Shown here in pieces: positions 63,505 to 64,000 of a stretch of DNA of 64,000 nucleotides. Source of the DNA: Nitzschia sp. DOCU1 (lineage: Eukaryota; Bacillariophyta; Bacillariophyceae; Bacillariales; Bacillariaceae); assembly GCA_951394045.1 (NCBI GenBank), contig OX595988.1:3549352-3613351 (forward strand). The letters run 5' to 3'. Both the position numbers and the translations under genes were made by a program. The first letter of the stretch is position 1. Every line of letters begins with the position of its first letter. The notes beneath the pieces were generated by a model. The model did no database searches. It saw only the letters and a list, made by a program, of their open reading frames with translations, and was not told the origin of the DNA.

Positions 63505-64000
63505 AATGCCAGACCATTGGCAGCCGGCCACAAAAACAGCGCAAATGGGATGCACAGCAAGTACAGTGGCGGCTGAGCCGCTTTCGACCGACAGAGTGAA
63601 AGGACTCCTCGATCCGAATGAAACTCTTGTCGCTCTGAGAGTCATGAAAGACGTGATCGAAAAAGGTCAAGTCACTGATGACAAGACAATCCAAGATATG
63701 CTCGCTTTTCTTCTGAAACAGTTGGAGGATCAACATGCACAAGACAAGAGGCGTCAAGGGAACCTTCGGCAAAACAAACTGAGTGAAGACCATCCTATCA
63801 TCCAAATGATGTTACTTATAACGGGGTTACAACGTCCCCAAGGTACGAGGTTGAATGATCAAGAGATCCTATTGAGACTGTCAAGTATCATTCAAAAGAT
63901 GGAACAAGACCGAGCTTTCCCTGCCCCTATGGCCTCTCCATGTCCAGAGCAGGCGAGAATTCCCATAGATCGGAGACCTATGGAAGTAAAGGCCGACGAC
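63505..64000 (+). CDS. Unrecognised protein, N-terminal part, continues beyond the window
   Basis: From the ATG at 63505 (MPDHWQPATKTAQ) the frame is open for 165 codons to the window edge with no stop. After a short start it is rich in charged helical sequence (VKGLLDPNETLVALRVMKDV, then QDMLAFLLKQLEDQ, then EILLRLSSIIQKMEQD), predicted as helices or coiled coil. I do not recognise a domain. Length and composition make it a better coding candidate than the overlapping frames. Confidence 0.5.

Overview
The window looks like nuclear DNA of a diatom, most like a raphid pennate diatom. This is an inference from gene content and style: short GT-AG introns of about 85-171 bp, intron-poor genes, kinase-less transmembrane LRR proteins with a GTLP-type repeat, and a mosaic of recent segmental duplications and decayed mobile DNA. 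No organelle, prokaryotic or viral gene set is present.

Layout. 352-1761 is an exostosin-like type II membrane glycosyltransferase. 2898-5566 (unit A1) carries a TMEM43-family gene. 5602-14428 (unit B1) carries a gene of an unrecognised membrane-protein family (here called FVPK after a conserved motif), a possible 85-residue small protein, and a three-exon gene for a very large cysteine-rich surface protein that is broken here. 14429-15936 is a foreign insertion with a degenerate P2X7-ballast-like ORF, a zinc-ribbon-like ORF and an unusual motif array. 15937-18659 is unit A2 (second TMEM43 gene), followed by an inverted FVPK paralogue. 21415-28906 holds two tandem LRR membrane proteins on the minus strand. 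29675-38562 is unit B2 (third FVPK gene and an intact Cys-rich gene, 1800 aa if a duplicated exon is used). 38821-44764 is unit B3 (Cys-rich gene only, 1719 aa). 44830-49100 is repeat-rich and gene-poor. 49122-50204 is a spondin-domain, probably GPI-anchored protein. 51680-55030 is a decayed bromodomain-like gene. 55304-57292 is an element with 163-bp terminal inverted repeats. 57384-60067 is a 5'-truncated ABCA transporter. 60959-62006 is a protein-kinase pseudogene. 63505 to the end is an open ORF that leaves the window.

The central system is the triplicated Cys-rich gene. Splicing can be derived from the sequence: exon 1, exon 2 (with the transmembrane segment) and exon 3 all join in phase 1, and the summed lengths divide by three in the two intact copies. 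The protein has a short cytoplasmic tail, one membrane span, an ectodomain of about six repeated Cys-containing modules, a Pro/Ser/Phe stalk and a C-terminal solenoid of about 24-residue repeats. The copies are nearly identical over most of exon 3, but the solenoid has 8, 7 or 6 units and differs at fixed positions within each unit. That is the pattern expected of a diversifying binding surface. The neighbouring LRR genes have the same topology and also carry freshly duplicated repeat blocks. I infer a cluster of diversifying cell-surface recognition or adhesion proteins; the function is not shown by the sequence.
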